Below are positions 9,703-22,298 of a DNA stretch of 64,000 nt, in pieces. A program made the position numbers and the translations under genes. Every line of letters begins with the position of its first letter. The stretch's first letter is position 1. This stretch comes from Morella rubra (lineage: Eukaryota > Streptophyta > Magnoliopsida > Fagales > Myricaceae): positions 17,088,800 through 17,152,799 of the forward strand of contig CM025855.1 of the NCBI GenBank assembly GCA_003952965.2, read 5' to 3'. The notes beneath the pieces were generated by a model. That model had not been told where the DNA came from, ran no database searches, and saw only the letters and a list, made by a program, of their open reading frames with translations.

Positions 9703-10346
9703 ATGGCGATTCGCAAAACTAACGGTTACTTGTACCGATCAATCACGAGAATACTGCCAATTGAACGGTAGCCCGTAACTAATGTCCAACATGTGGCGCA
9801 CTGCCATTCATTGCTATAGCGATCGATCGTTATGGAATAACTGATAGATCACTCCTTCATTCAATTGATGATAACGCTTACCGATCGATCGACGCTTCGG
9901 GGTTTCAGACGATTACATTAAACGATTGATCACTTATGTGCGACTATCGATCGCATTCTAAAGCCACGTGTTGATTCTTAACTGATCAATTGGTTTGTCA
10001 CTACCGATCGATCAACTCTAGAGACGGCGAATTCTTGTCGCCTCGACTCTTTCCTTTAGTGACGGAACGTTTTGTTGCAAAAAGTACCAATCGATCGTTA
10101 TTTACAGATCGATCGCCGTGTTACAAAAATTTTCTTCACCAAAAATTAACTTTTAGTGATGAATTTTTTAATTTCATCAGACGTAAAACCTTTAGTGACA
10201 AAAATTGGTAAAGGAAAAAAATTTCATTACGAAAAATCCATTTTTAGTGATGAAAATAGCATTTCCTCACTGAAAATAGACTTTTAGTGATGAAATAAAT
10301 TTCGTCACCGAGAATTTCGTCACTAAAGGTCAAATTTCTAGTAGTG
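9703..10346 (-). mobile_element. terminal part of a CACTA transposon
   Basis: The right end reads AAATTTCTAGTAGTG, the reverse complement of a CACTACTAGAAATTT terminus typical of CACTA elements. Inside it are repeated TTTAGTGATGAAA-type motifs (about 10135-10330), then many CGATCGATCG-like sites (about 9735-10120). The same two-layer layout occurs at the other CACTA end (57080-58528), on the same strand. The rest lies beyond the gypsy insertion and outside the window, so only one end is visible. No coding sequence is visible in this part. Confidence 0.8.
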
Positions 10347-11307
10347 TCTTCAATTTATTAGTTTAATTTCATTGCTTTAAATGTTTCCAATGTCTTTTTC
10401 ATTCATAGTGCTTTAATTTCATTTCGCACTTCCCAAAATCTAAAAATACGCATATAAACTGTGTTTAGTAACTTCTCTTTCATTTTTTCAATCTTCAGAG
10501 TCGTTGCACATATCACCATTCTTGTTTTTTATTTGTGAATATGTCACCTTGTTTTTATGTGAGTTTGAAATTAATCCATTTTCCATAAGGAGAAGATCAT
10601 GACTTTGAGTAAATTATTACACGACATAACTCTTATACTTGAGATAGCCTTTGCGATATTCAATTTTGAGTGAGTCACAGCTTCACACATCAGAAAGATC
10701 ATCTACACAACTTCATAAATTTATGATATAAAATCTGTACAACCGAAAAGGTGATATTTACGAGGCATAAAAGTTGAACTTTCAGATTTCCTTTGAATCC
10801 TTGGGAGTAACTACAGACACAAGATCTATTCATAGACCGTAACAGCAGTCATTGCAAGACACTTGACTCTTTGGGACAGTTTTTTAGGGACCCCAAAAAA
10901 TTCGTCCCATAAAGCACTCTTTCGAGACAAATTTTGGATGTCCAGAAAAATGTCACTAGTTAATTTTTTGGGTCAGATGTACCACAGATTTTGCCTTCCC
11001 AAAAAATATCCGCATTTTTTGCCATGAACAATTCCCTCCGAATAAGATTTTGACCTTCAAGTGGTTGTCTTTATCACTACTAAATCATCAAAACACATGT
11101 TGTAACATTCAAACGATGTATCTGTTTTCGAGGACATAGAGACATTCCATCCTAAAAGTACGAAACAGTTCGAACGTAACAAATATTCCTTCTAAACGAT
11201 GTTTTATTATTTGCGATGGTGCGTAATTCCGTCCTAAAAAGGGGACACAATTCAGATGTAAGAAAATATTGTTCGAACGATATGCACACCTACCGCCATT
11301 ACTCCAC
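10347..11307. other. non-coding debris, part CACTA-like
   Basis: No credible gene. From about 10875 to 11040 the sequence has GGGAC/GTCCC pairs next to runs of A (for example GGGACCCCAAAAAATTCGTCCC). From 11100 it has TTCGAACG-like repeats. Both are reminiscent of CACTA subterminal repeats, and they match the style of 14170-14390. Solo LTR A then interrupts it at 11308. Confidence 0.4.
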
Positions 11308-11974
11308 TGTAAGAAATATGCCCTAAAAATCATTTGTCTAAATAATAGTTATTTAGATGTCACATGTTTATATTTATTTATTGGTATTATGATGTGACAT
11401 AAGATGTTATATAGTTATTATTGAGTGACATTATAGAAAAGTCATGCCAATGATTAATGAATCAAAAGCAGGAAGTATGACTTTTTAGTCCCTTGTTCAC
11501 TTGATGTTTTATTCAAGATCAAGGTACATATTGATGTACGATAGGTCTACACTCATTGTGCTTCTATGTAACAAGATGATAGACTTCATCATTGAGGTGG
11601 TGACCTTAAGCAAACGAGTGGGTATAATGTAAGAGTACATGCACTGAACGGGATCAAATATGAATACCTTCTGGAATTGATCACTAATGTTGAGAAGGTA
11701 TTCAACACAATTGGTTATGTATCCTCAGACCTGAGAGGTTCATATGGATCTTTTTGTTGTCTACTTGTGTTTTGATCGAGTCATTTGGAGATGATCTTTA
11801 TAGGTCAAATATTCCATATAAGGTTGGGTCTTATACATAATCAATGGGTTTGTATAAATGCTCAATAAGGAATCCACCAGTCTCTTGAGGCAGTATATTC
11901 AATATATCTGTATAGGATTGGACTAGAAAAAGAATCCATTGGCTAATGGTATTTTGTGAAAATGTTTTTCAAAA

Positions 11975-12012
<38 letters not shown>

Positions 12013-12612
12013 TATATTTATTTATGAAATTTTTTTGAAAACAATTGATAGTCCAACGAGTTACAGATTGTGAATTGAGAATTATACGAGTTTGGGACTT
12101 AATCGGTAATATGATTCCGGTCCTATTGACTCATGTGGAATATAGCGTGGTGGAAGGATAAATAAACGAATAATTGTTAGCAAAAGTGATTCACAAATCA
12201 ATCTCAAAGTCTCGGGGGTGAATTGTAATATGTTGATGGACATGATTACAATTAGTAGAAGCCCAAAATTCGGAATAAAAGAATATAAGGGTGTTAATGA
12301 AAAAAATAGTTTTTCCATGTGATTTTACGGCTGAGATCTGAGATCCCTAATGATCCCACACACTATCACAGCTATGGTTTTCTTATATAAGGATAGTTAT
12401 GAGATAGTCTGCCTTTAATTGACTAATTATTAGTCTGAGAGTTGGCCATCAAGACTTAGAAAAACCCTACACAATTGAAGAAGGCAGAACACTTGGACTG
12501 CTATTGTGAAATTCTTAAGATCGTGAGATCGACAAGAACCTGAAGATTATTGAAGAATTTTTGGGATCAATAAAGAGAATTGGTAAGTTAATTTTCTGCA
12601 GACAAACTTTCA
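11308..12612 (+). mobile_element. solo LTR A (1.3 kb copia-type family)
   Basis: Begins TGTAAGAAAT and ends GCAGACAAACTTTCA. It is flanked by TCCAC at 11303-11307 and 12613-12617, a perfect 5-base target duplication. No internal region, so a solo LTR. Related copies lie at 13438 (truncated), 26271-27547, 27870-29151 (minus), 52212-53082 (minus, truncated) and 61732-62447 (minus). The last is joined to a copia primer site and gag, which assigns the family to Ty1/copia. A pure AT microsatellite sits at 11979-12006. Confidence 0.9.
11979..12006. repeat. (AT)n microsatellite
   Basis: About 14 uninterrupted AT units inside LTR A. The same spot in LTR B (about 26935-26950) has a shorter AT run, so it expanded within this copy. 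Confidence 0.9.
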
Positions 12613-13437
12613 TCCACGTCATATCAGCACGTCCCATTTACAGTTATAACTATCCAAATGTAAGCGACTATTCGAGCACTAAATGAACAGTCACAAGCTT
12701 CTAGAATTATCACATGTAAACCATCTAAAGGGTAACATATACCATTCCGATGGTATGGGGCCAGTCTTGAGTTTTTTGAACATTGACATGCAAATTGTCC
12801 AAATGTTAGATATTCTGTTTCGACGGTCTGCAAAGAGATACCCATTATAGTCGTCTCATTCAGATGATAAAGAGAGGTTAAGTTGACGAATAAAGAGGTG
12901 TCATGTCAGTCCCATACCATTCCCACATTTTAAGAACTGTTCGAATGGGACATCGATTACATGAAAATGGATCTTGAGTCTTACTTCTCCAATACTCTCC
13001 AAAATGCACAAAACTCTCTCAATCATCTTGCAACTTATGTCCCATTATGAATGCTCACCGAGATTCTCATAATCCATAGTAGTTTTTGGAGTCTTTTAAC
13101 CATTTAAAATGTATGTTTAGTTAGCTTTTCTGAAAATGGTTTAATTTGATAAGCATTTGATTTTTGCAAGATTTTGACGGTCCATTTGTCCTCAAATTTT
13201 AGAAATTGTATTTCATGAGATACTAAGTGTCTTTGCATATGTTTTGAGGGTTATGGTTCGAGTATGTAGAACTGTTGAAATTTTTCTAACCTATTTTTAT
13301 AGCCGAGTCAATTCGGCTACAAACTGAAATTGTTTATAGCGACAAACAGATTTACTACTGTTTGGACACACTTATGATATCATTTTCGTTTTCATCTTAA
13401 CATTCGAAGGTAAAACCAAATAATCCATTTAGGAGAT
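12613..13437. other. continuation of CACTA-like debris between two LTRs
   Basis: No gene is visible. Short repeats such as TTCGAATG and ATTCCGATGG resemble those left of LTR A, so this is the other side of the same insertion target. It ends where a partial copy of the LTR A family begins. Confidence 0.35.
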
Positions 13438-14085
13438 TGTAAGAAGTATTCCCTAAATATCATTTATCTAGATAATTGTTTATTTTGATACCACGTGTTT
13501 ATATTAATTTTATTAGGTAATATGTTGTGATATAAGATGCTACATGATTATTATTGAGTGACATTGTAGAAAAGTCATGCAAATAATTAATGAATCAAAG
13601 GTGGGGAGTATGATTTTTCAATTCCTTGTTCACTTGATATTTGTTCTAGACAAAGGTGCATACTTATGTATAATAGCTCTATACTCGTTGTGCCTCTATT
13701 AAATAGAATGATGTACTCAGTCATTGAGGCAGTGACCTTAGGCAAACAAGTGGGTGCACTATAAAAGTACATGCATTGATGAGATCAAACATTGATACAA
13801 TCTGGAAGCGATCATTGATGTTAAGAAGGTATTCAGCACAATTTGTTTATGATATCTTTAGAACTGTTAGGTTTATGTAGCTTTGTTTATTCTATAGTTG
13901 TACTCTGACTAAGTCATTTGGTGATCATGTTTCTAGTCAAATATTTCGGACAACGTCAGGTCTTCTATATGATGAGTGAGATAAATGCTCAATAATGAAT
14001 CCATCAGTCTCTTTGTGAGAGAGTATATTCAAGTATATATGTGTAGAGTTGGACTCGAGAAAAAGAAATCTCTGGCCAGAGGAAG
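13438..14085 (+). mobile_element. truncated copy of the 1.3 kb copia-type LTR (LTR C)
   Basis: Begins TGTAAGAAGTATTCCC and follows the family through the region ending GTTGGACTCGAGAAAAAG near 14070, with many differences from A and B. It then departs from the family. A possible remnant of the LTR 3' end (TTATTCTGCAACG, near 14175) suggests an internal deletion. No target duplication could be matched. It is older or more rearranged than A. Confidence 0.7.
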
Positions 14086-14394
14086 TAGCTGATCACATGT
14101 CGACAGAGGAGTTCTTTTAAGTACTAGCAGAGGTCTTTTATAAACTGTCGAGGTGGGACTGTAGTAGAAAAAATTATTCTGCAACGCTAGGTGACTCCTT
14201 TTGGGATGGTGTCATTCGTCCCCAAAGCTATATTTTTTCGGGGACGGAATAAATTCCATCTCAAAATATATTTTGGGATGGGGATATTGGGACACCCACG
14301 AGATGATCCCAATATGTCCCAAAAGAATCTTCAGTTTTTGGGAGGCAATTTTCTGTCCCAAAAAATGAAATTTGTTGTAGTCATTCTAACATAA
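14086..14394 (-). mobile_element. CACTA-like terminal repeats (GGGAC type)
   Basis: Pairs such as GGGGACGGAATAAATTCC and TTTGGGATGGGG alternate with GTCCCAAAA (14170-14370). The segment ends AAATTTGTTGTAGTC, one base off the reverse complement of a CACTACAACAAATTT terminus. This suggests the end of another CACTA-like element near 14381, perhaps paired with the similar repeats at 10875-11040. The pairing is inference, because no 3-base target duplication could be matched. Confidence 0.4.
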
Positions 14395-14674
14395 AACTTA
14401 ACTAGGGGTGGGCAAAACTTCCGTCGGTACCAAAATTCCAATTTCGGTACAGGTTCCTCCCACCGCATATCGTATACCGCTCGGAATCGGAGCCGGAGCC
14501 AATATAAGGTATACAAAATTCGCAGTAGCGAAACCAATACTGGTAATTCTACCATGACAGGGCAAAATTCTAGTACCGGATTTTTTTTTTTAAAAAAAAA
14601 AACCTAAAACACACAGTTTTGGTCCTAGGGTTTTTTTTTTCAAAACCCTCCCCCGAATTCTCCCCCCTCATTCG

Positions 14675-14870
14675 ACGTCTCTCTCTCACTCTCTCAGTCT
14701 CTACTCTCTCACCTCACTCCACAGGTCTCTCTCTCTCACCTCACACAGGTCTCTCTCTCTCTCACCTCACACAGGTCTCTCTCTCTAGTCTCTCGAACTC
14801 TCACTCTCTCAGGCCTCAGCTTACTACTCAGCTCTCTCTGTAGTCTCTCACTCTCTATGGTCTTGGTGGT
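14675..14870 (+). repeat. CT-rich microsatellite leader
   Basis: Repeated CTCTCTCT with an interspersed CACCTCACACAGGT unit present about three times. The second hAT element has a similar CT-rich stretch (about 62750-62830) ahead of its transposase, so this is probably its 5' untranslated region. Confidence 0.75.
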
Positions 14871-15466
14871 TACTGTCTGCCTCACTCTTAGTCCCTCTGC
14901 TGTGAAACTGTCAAAGGCCAAGGGCCAAGGCTGCTGCTATTGATTGATTGACAGCCTCTCTGCCTCTCTCTCTCTATCTATCTCTTTTGAACAACTCTGC
15001 CTCTGCCCACTCTGAGTCTCTACCTCTCTGTTTAATTGTTCAAAATGTTGTGAATCTGTTTGAAATTTTCTTGATTGATTGTGAAATTGTTTAGCAATTA
15101 GAGTATGAGTATGTTTAATTTTAAATGACTTATATTGTGAATATGTTTAATTTGAAATTGTTTAGAAATTAATTTGTTTGAATCTGTTAGAAATGCATAT
15201 GTTAAATTTGAAATTATTCACGTATGTTTGAAATTGTGAATATGTTTAATTTGAATCTATTTGAAATTGTTTAGAAATGAAATGTTTAGTTTTAAAATGA
15301 CCATTAGTAATTAGAGTATGAGTATGTTTAATTTAATTTATTGTTTGGTTTCTATTTTATATTTTTAAATGACTATTATACAGTTTTAAAATGACTATTA
15401 GAGTATGAGTATTTTAGGGGATAAAAATCTGATAAATTTTTGTTTCAAAACTTTTTGTTTTGTTAG

Positions 15467-17635
15467 ATGGATCCTTTTACTTATTCTTCTAATCCTTCAT
15501 TGACTCACTGATACCACGCCCCCAAGTTGGAGCCAATGCTTCCTCCTCTATTTTTGGTGAGGAGCCGGCTCCTCAAGTTGGGGGTGGTGTTGATGTGTTA
15601 GCGCAACCTCTCCCAAAGAGGAGGAAAGTTTCTCAACCATCTCCCATGTGGGATCATTTCATAAGGGACAAAAAAGTGATTGATCCGGATAAGCCAATGG
15701 CAAAATGTAACTATTGTAATCACGCGGTTGGGGTTCACCACAGCCGTCAAGGGACCTCTGGTATGAGGTCTCACTTGAATGTTGTTTAACCTATCAATGG
15801 AAGCAAAGTAAGTTGGACTTCTCTCAATCGAAGTTCACTCACAATGCTTCTTCAAAATTGGTGAAGGGTGATGTTGTGGGGGAGATGAAGATAGATACGT
15901 ATGATGAGAAGAAAGTTTGGAGGGTCATCACTCGATTCATAATTGTCGATGAGTTGCCATTTAGGGTGGTGAGCAAGGATGGGTCAAAGATATGATTCAT
16001 GAAGTTGAGCCTTAATTTAGGATGCTCTCTCGATACATAGTGATGAAAGATTGTATGGATCTTCATCTTGATGAGAAGAATAAGTTGAGAAATATTATTT
16101 TAGGAACATGTCCTAGGATTTGTTATACAACCAACACGTGGATTCTAAATTTGTGTTGCACAAAAGGATCCTTGGATTTCGTAGAGTCAGGATCACCAAT
16201 TGACCTTGGATGATCATCACAGTGAGTAGTTAGGGTGACACGGATAACACCCACATGCATGACAATGGCACTGCTTTTTGGCAAGACTTGCGGTGGATAC
16301 TGCATCATCTAATAATGTTGCAGTTGATCATTTTAAAAAGAGACTAGTGGCACTTGCTGGTGGTAGGGTGGGGGTAGTTGTTTGTGGGCATGAATTTATA
16401 CACATGAGGTGTTGTGCACGTATCTTAAACTTGACTGTGCAAACGGTTTGGAAGAATGGGATGATTTGGTGGTTAGGATTAGAAATTTTGTGAAGTATGT
16501 TAAGTCATCCCCTCAACGGTTGGATTATTTTAGAAGTTGTGTAAGAAAGAGGTTGCTTCCTTCAGATGAATTATTGCAGCCTGATGTAACTACAAGGTGG
16601 AATTCAACGTATATTATGTTGGAGTCTGCAGCAAAGTATGAAGATGTTATTAGTGATATGTTTTCTTTCGATAATAGGTTAGGATTTTTGGATTTCTTAA
16701 CAGATGACGGGCAAGGGAAGAAGCGGTTAGGGCCTCCAATTACAAATGATTGGGTGTGTGTGAGGCATTTTATAAACTTTTTGAAGTTGTTTTATGATGT
16801 CACATTGAAGATATCTGCTTCGAAGACTGTTACTGCAAACCTATTTTGTACCCAATTGGCTTTGATTCACAACCAATTGAAGGAGTTTGCTCAAAGCGAG
16901 GATGCATCGTTGGTGGATATCGCGATAAGGATGCAAGTAAAGTATGATAAATATTGGGGTAATCTGAAAGATGTGGATAGACTATTGTTTGTGGCAGCAA
17001 CACTTGATCCCCAATTGAAGTTGGGTTGGTTGCGTTTTTGGTTCTCTAAGACATTGGGCAAGGAGGAGGGTTGAGCGATGAGTGATTTGGTTAGAATTAT
17101 ATTTGATCGATTGTTTATGGAGTATAATGTTGTTTTGGTTATGATAATACTTCATAGCATCAAGGAACAACAAGTGAAGCTGGTGGTTCTAGTTGTGGTA
17201 CAAGTGGTACAGAAAAACACATGTGGAATGAATATATGTCTTTCATGGAGGAGAATGATGTCATAGAAACCACATCTGAGGTGGATAGATATCTGATGGA
17301 GCATTCTCAACCTAAGATGGAGGATTTTGATATTCTGGCTTGGTAGAAAGTGAATCAATTTAAGTTCTCTATACTTGCTCAGATTGCTCGAGATGTACAT
17401 GCCATCCCCATTACAACCATGCCATATGAGTCGGTCTTCAGCGCAAGAGGACATGTATTGGATGCCTTTCGAAGCATCTGTATCTCCGGAAACAGTGGAG
17501 GGTATTATATGTGCTCAAAATTGGTTACAATCTGTGGACATTCGTGAAGATGCTGAACGTGAACCTGAAATTGGTGATAAAACTATAGATTTAGAAAGTT
17601 ATTATGCGGAAAAAGGTAATGCTTTCTTTGTTTAG
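15467..17635 (+). pseudogene. RICESLEEPER-like hAT transposase, broken
   Basis: Begins ATGGATCCT after a TTAG splice-acceptor-like site. Frame changes lie near 15511, 15790 and 16000-16280. A BED-type zinc finger is at about 15640-15780 (CNYCNH, then RSHL). The catalytic core fragments include AVDTASSNN near 16285, the CGHEFIHMRCCARILNL block near 16385, and a long open piece 16409-17074 with TTRWNSTY. The C-terminal hAT dimerisation region is at 17255-17635, with a stop after DILAW and a recognisable SVFSARG. RICESLEEPER proteins are transposases, with some domesticated hAT relatives in plants. The many lesions here argue against domestication. Confidence 0.88.
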
Positions 17636-18857
17636 TTTATTTTAATTGTTACATGTTTTTTTAAAATGTTCTTTTTTTCTAAACACTCTTTGTTTCCAGA
17701 CATGACTATAACCCTACACAACTGATGTCTATTATCTCGGTCTCCAACACAGATAGTGTAACTCTTGACATGGACGATTAAAGGGAGGTATAGTTTTTCA
17801 TTTTAATTGTTACAAAATACAATATTAGTGTATTGTTTTTTGCTTTGAAGGAAAATGCCCATAATATTAGATTAATAATTGTTAGACTTAGAATCTTAGA
17901 TAATGAGATTGATTGGTAATTAGTAATTTGGATTTTGGGGGTCTGTTTTATTTTGTTATTTATTTAACTATAAGTATGCAATAAACATAAACAATTATTT
18001 TTTATTTGGATTTTTTTTAATGATGGACATGGTGTTGTGCCTATATTTCACAATTTTCATTATTTTGTAAAGTTGATCATTTTGATATGGTGATATTTCA
18101 TTGTTTTGGAAAATTGAAAGTAATCAATTAAGTGTTATGTTATGCATTAGTTAAAATTTAAACTAGTTTAGTCATTAGTGACCAATCTTTTGTAGTTGGT
18201 CATTAAATATTATGGGCATAAGTAAAATGACCATACAAAACTAACACTACCCTAGTCATATGATAGTGATGTTTTGATTAAATGGCCAGCATTTTATTCC
18301 ATTCAATTCAACTATCCAATTTGTAATATTTGTAGATTTTTTTTTTCAGAATCTAAATTTGTATTATTTGTAGATTTTATTTATATGTTTATTTGTAATT
18401 TGTAAATTTGTTATTTACAATTTTGTGTCATTTTTCTTTCATTAATGTATGTATGTGATTTATTAATTTAACGCAATTGAAACAATTATAGAATTGTAAT
18501 ATGTAAATGACTAAAAAAGTATTGGATCCAACATCCAATCCAACATCTAACTAAATTTTTGCCATTTTGGATCCAACATCCATCTTTAAAAACCTGCCTA
18601 AAAAATCAAGCCTAAGACCAAATTGTGTAATAACTAATAAACCCAGAATCAAAAGCCTGAAAAATTAATATTTTGGGCTCAAAATCAGCCCATATTTCAC
18701 CGCCAGAATTCCTGCATCTGATACTGGGATTGCCAGAATTTTGACAGCTGCCAGACTGGAATCGGATGCCAAAATAGGCATCCGGTTATTACTGGTATCA
18801 GAGTTGGAATTTCAAATTCTGGCTCTAGCAATACCGATACCCACCCCTAAACTTAAC

Positions 18858-19529
18858 CCAATCTAAAACCATATCGAATGAACTTTGAAAATTATGAAAT
18901 TTGAATTTGTTTCTTTTCATAAGTTTTGTATTTGTTGTATGGAAATTATAACTTTTCAAAATTGTGAATAATTCTATAAAAATATAAAAGAATCTGTTAC
19001 TCAAACAAAAATTTGGAGTTTCATTGAAGCTCGAAAGTTAACAAAACCGAAAAACAACCTAAATCACCTCCAAAGGTCACAAAATTCAATCAGAGGATCC
19101 TAATATCATATGACATAGATCCATGGAGATATTTTACATCAAAAGAAATAAACAAGGATGGTTAAATTGATACATACCCGATTCTCTCTTGTTTTGCCTT
19201 TCACCCTCTTTTTTATTAAACTCAATTATTGTTTATTTCCAACACATTAGTTAATGGGAGATTATATCTTTTGATATTCTCATAGGTAACAAAGTGGAAG
19301 GGTTAGAGACTTTTAATATCTTCTTCACGTGAGAGTTAAATGAGATTTAATATGATGAGTTAGGTGTTATATTTTAGAAGTTTCAAAGTCTATTATGGAC
19401 CATAAATATCCATGTAACCTTTCTGTTAATTCTTAAGTAGGTAGAATGAAGCTTCTATTGAAGTATTTATGAAACTCCACATAGCGTCATAAACAAAGTA
19501 TTGAGGGTTCTTTTAAAAATTAGAGAAAG
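18858..19529. other. AT-rich segment, probably remnant copia LTR
   Basis: No gene. It ends directly at a copia primer-binding site, so at least its right part should be the 3' end of a 5' LTR, but no TG start was found. At 19229-19243 the string ATTTCCAACA reads TGTTGGAAAT on the minus strand, a common copia LTR start. That may be a separate, oppositely oriented fragment. Confidence 0.35.
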
Positions 19530-19545
19530 TGGTATCAGAGCCAAG
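19530..19545 (+). other. primer-binding site (initiator tRNA-Met type)
   Basis: TGGTATCAGAGCCAAG, matching the sequence complementary to the 3' end of plant initiator tRNA-Met used by many copia elements. It is followed four bases later by the gag ATG. Confidence 0.8.
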
Positions 19546-19549
19546 AAAA

Positions 19550-21850
19550 ATGGTCAATTCCACATTTCCCTTTAATTTTGCTCTCCTTCCAAAAGATAAT
19601 TTTGATAATTGGTATATGCGAATGAAGGCGTTGCTTGGATCCCAAGATGCATGAGATGTTGTCGAGAAAGACTTTGAAGGGCCTCGTGATGAACCTCAAT
19701 TAACTCCTACTCAAAGGATCAACAAGCCCTCATGCTCATCCATCAATGTTTGGATGAAGCTATGTTTGAAAATGTGGCAAATGCAACCATCTCCAAGCAA
19801 ACATTAATGACGAATTACCTTTCACGTATGTTTTCCATTGTCAACCAAATGAAGAGGTACTAAGAAAAATTAGAGGATGTTCGTGTCATCGGAAATATCC
19901 TTCATTCTTTGTAGCAAAAGTTTGACTTCATCACGGTAATTATCGAGGAATTCAAAGATTTGGAAGCCATCAGAGTTGATCAATTCATGGGGATCTATAC
20001 AAGCTCACGAAGAAAGGCTCAAAAACAAGACGGAAGAGCCATTAGAGCAAGTTCTAGCTAAAAAGCTCTCTCTAAAGGACAAAGAAGAAGAGCAAGATGG
20101 AGGTCACAAAGGATGAGGATGTGGTCGTGGACGTGGTTGAGGTAGAGGCCAACGAAGAAATTGAAGAAGAATAGGATGTGGAAGAGACAATCATTATTTT
20201 TCCAATAATGATAACGAGGGACAATCATCAAGAGGGCGTGGAATAGGAAACAATTTAAGATCAAACGGAAGAAGATATGACAAATTCCAAATTCAATGTT
20301 TCAATTGTAAAAAGTATGGTCATTATGCATAGGAGTGTAAAAGCACCAACAATGTTGAAGAAGAAGCCAATTACGTTGAAAAAGAAAAAACAGAGCACAA
20401 TTTGCTGTTGGCGTACAAAGGATAAGAAAATGAAGAGAAGAATTTGTGGTATCTTGACAATGCGGCAAGTAACCATATGTGTGGAGATAAAAGTAAGATT
20501 GTGGAGATTGACGAATACATGAGTGGAAAGCTTACTTTTGGAGACTTGTCCAATGTTTTGATTGAGGGAAAAGGTGTAATTTTGATTCGATTAAATAATG
20601 GAGGGTATCAATTTATTACTAATGTTTATTATGTGCCAAGCATGAAGAGCAATATTTTGATCTTTGGACAACTCTTAAAGAAAGGCTATGATATTCAAAT
20701 GAAAAATCGTAGTCTTTCAAGAGGGAATGAAATGGGGTGTTTGATAACCCAAGTTCCAATACTCAACATGCAAACCGATATGGTGAAATGCTTAAAGAAT
20801 TGTGTTAAGGATTCAAATTGGCATTGGCACTTGAGAATTGGACACCAAAATTTTGAAGGACTCCAATTGCTAGCCATGTAGATGATAGTGAATGGCTGGC
20901 CTTCTATTGAGCATCCTAATCAACTTTGTGAAGCATGTCTCTTTGGGAAGCAATCAAAAGGTTTCTAAAGGAGGCTAGTACAAGAGCAACAAAGTCACTA
21001 GAACTTGTTCACTTGAATGTTTTTTACCCAATCAATCCACTATCATTTGGTAAGAACAAATACTTCATTCTATTTATTGCTGATTTTAGCCTTAAAAATA
21101 TGAGTCTATTTTCTCAAAGAAAATTGAAAGTATTTGAAACATTCAGAAATTTCAAAGCACTTGTTGAAAAAGCAAAGTTGCTTGAAATAAAGGCTTTACA
21201 ATCCGTTAGATGGGTGAATATATATCAAATTCCTTCAAAAGCTTTTGTCAAGAAAATGAAATTATCCATCCTTTAATGGTTCCAAGATCCCCACAACAAA
21301 ATGGGGTTGTTGAGAGAAAAAATCAAACCATTCTTAACATGGCCAGAAGTATGTCGAAAAGCAAAGGTTTGCTGAAAGAATTTTGAACAGAAGCGATTCT
21401 TATGTGGTGTACTTGTCAAATTGATGTCCCACAAAAAAATGTATAGGTCAAAACTCCTCAAGAAGAATAGAGCAGAATAAACCCAAGTACTACTTATATA
21501 CACTGGCCGGATGAAAGAAGATCCATGCTAGTTGGCAAAAGCATAAAATTAGTCTTCATCGGCTATGATTCAAGATCCAAAGGCTACAAGTTGTGAAATC
21601 CAACTGATCACAAGACTATTGTTAGTCGAGGTGATAAGTTTGATGAAGCAAGTACTTGGGATTGAAAGTCTTCAGAAGAAGACTATCATCTTCTTCATTT
21701 CTTTGAAAATGAGCACTAAAATGATGTTTTGGAGCAATCTAGACACTTTCCTCCTTCAACACCAGCATCGTCTTTTTTAAGTCCAAGTGAAGGGCCACAA
21801 GGTAAGAGAAGCCTTCAAGAGAGTTATGAAGCCACCAAGGAGGTAACGAA
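19550..21850 (+). pseudogene. Ty1/copia gag-protease-integrase, truncated
   Basis: Gag starts at 19550 after the primer site and has LLPKDNFDNWYMRMKALLG, the usual copia gag opening, soon broken by stops. A zinc-knuckle-like CFNCKK lies near 20298. Protease has the catalytic WYLDNAASNHMCG (about 20447). A pre-integrase segment with WHWHLRIGHQNF is near 20818. Integrase core pieces follow (LELVHLNV near 21003; the PRSPQQNGVVE block near 21283 in another frame). Remnants of the integrase C-terminus extend to about 21850. No reverse transcriptase is present; the element is cut off by LTR sequence at 21953. Confidence 0.82.
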
Positions 21851-21952
21851 AATATTACATCAACTAACACTTTTTTGTCTCTTTCCCCTATAGTAAGCCA
21901 CATTTGAAGAAGTGGCACAAGACAAAAGGTGAAGGAATGTTATGGATGAAGA

Positions 21953-22230
21953 TGTTAGCCTAAGGTTGCTCCTTGAGTAATCTAATTCAATTTTGATGAT
22001 AACAAACATTTTATTTGCTTTGGAGTATTTTAGAACACGTAGTGGTAAATCCACAACCTTGTTAAATCATTTCAAAAGGATTTAGCCTCTCTCGCTTTTG
22101 TATAGCCCTAAATTTGAATCAAACACCAATGCTTGCACTTAAATCTTGTTTTCGTAATGTTCAATCAGTGAATTGGCAGATCAATCACCAAGAGTAGCCA
22201 ATGGATCGCCAGTTATTGCAGATTCATTAT
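21953..22230 (+). mobile_element. 5' piece of a copia-type LTR (family I)
   Basis: TGTTAGCCTAAGGTTGCTCC followed by TTTTGATGATAACAAAC. The LTR at 47919 starts almost the same way (TGTTAGCCCAAGGTTGTTCC, then TTTTGATGATAACAAAC). Similarity is lost near 22230, so only about 280 bases of the LTR remain. It truncates the copia element on its left. Confidence 0.65.
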
Positions 22231-22298
22231 TTTAATTATATTTTTATTTTTAATTTATTAACACATATTTATATACAATTATTGCAGCATATGTAAAA

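Larger units (their letters stand above)
14403..18849 (+). mobile_element. hAT transposon, RICESLEEPER type (decayed)
   Basis: The ends are TAGGGGTGGGCA and its inverse CCCACCCCTA, flanked by a perfect 8-base duplication AACTTAAC (14395-14402 and 18850-18857). An 8-base duplication is the hAT signature. Inside are a CT-rich leader (14675-14870), an AT-rich presumed intron, a transposase pseudogene (15467-17635) and an AT-rich, gene-free 3' portion (17636-18849). The outermost ~200 bases at each end share inverted blocks such as GGTACC-rich and GGTATCGG-type stretches. Length is 4447 bases, usual for this group. Stops and frameshifts show it is dead. Confidence 0.93.

Noticed and set aside
14619..14921. 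Serine-leucine frame and opposite arginine-glutamate frame
   Set aside because: Products of the CT-rich microsatellite in the hAT leader.
18793..18803. TGGTATCAGAG resembling a retrotransposon primer site
   Set aside because: It lies inside the terminal region of the hAT element at 14403-18849, just before its TIR, with no LTR to its left and no gag to its right. Coincidence.
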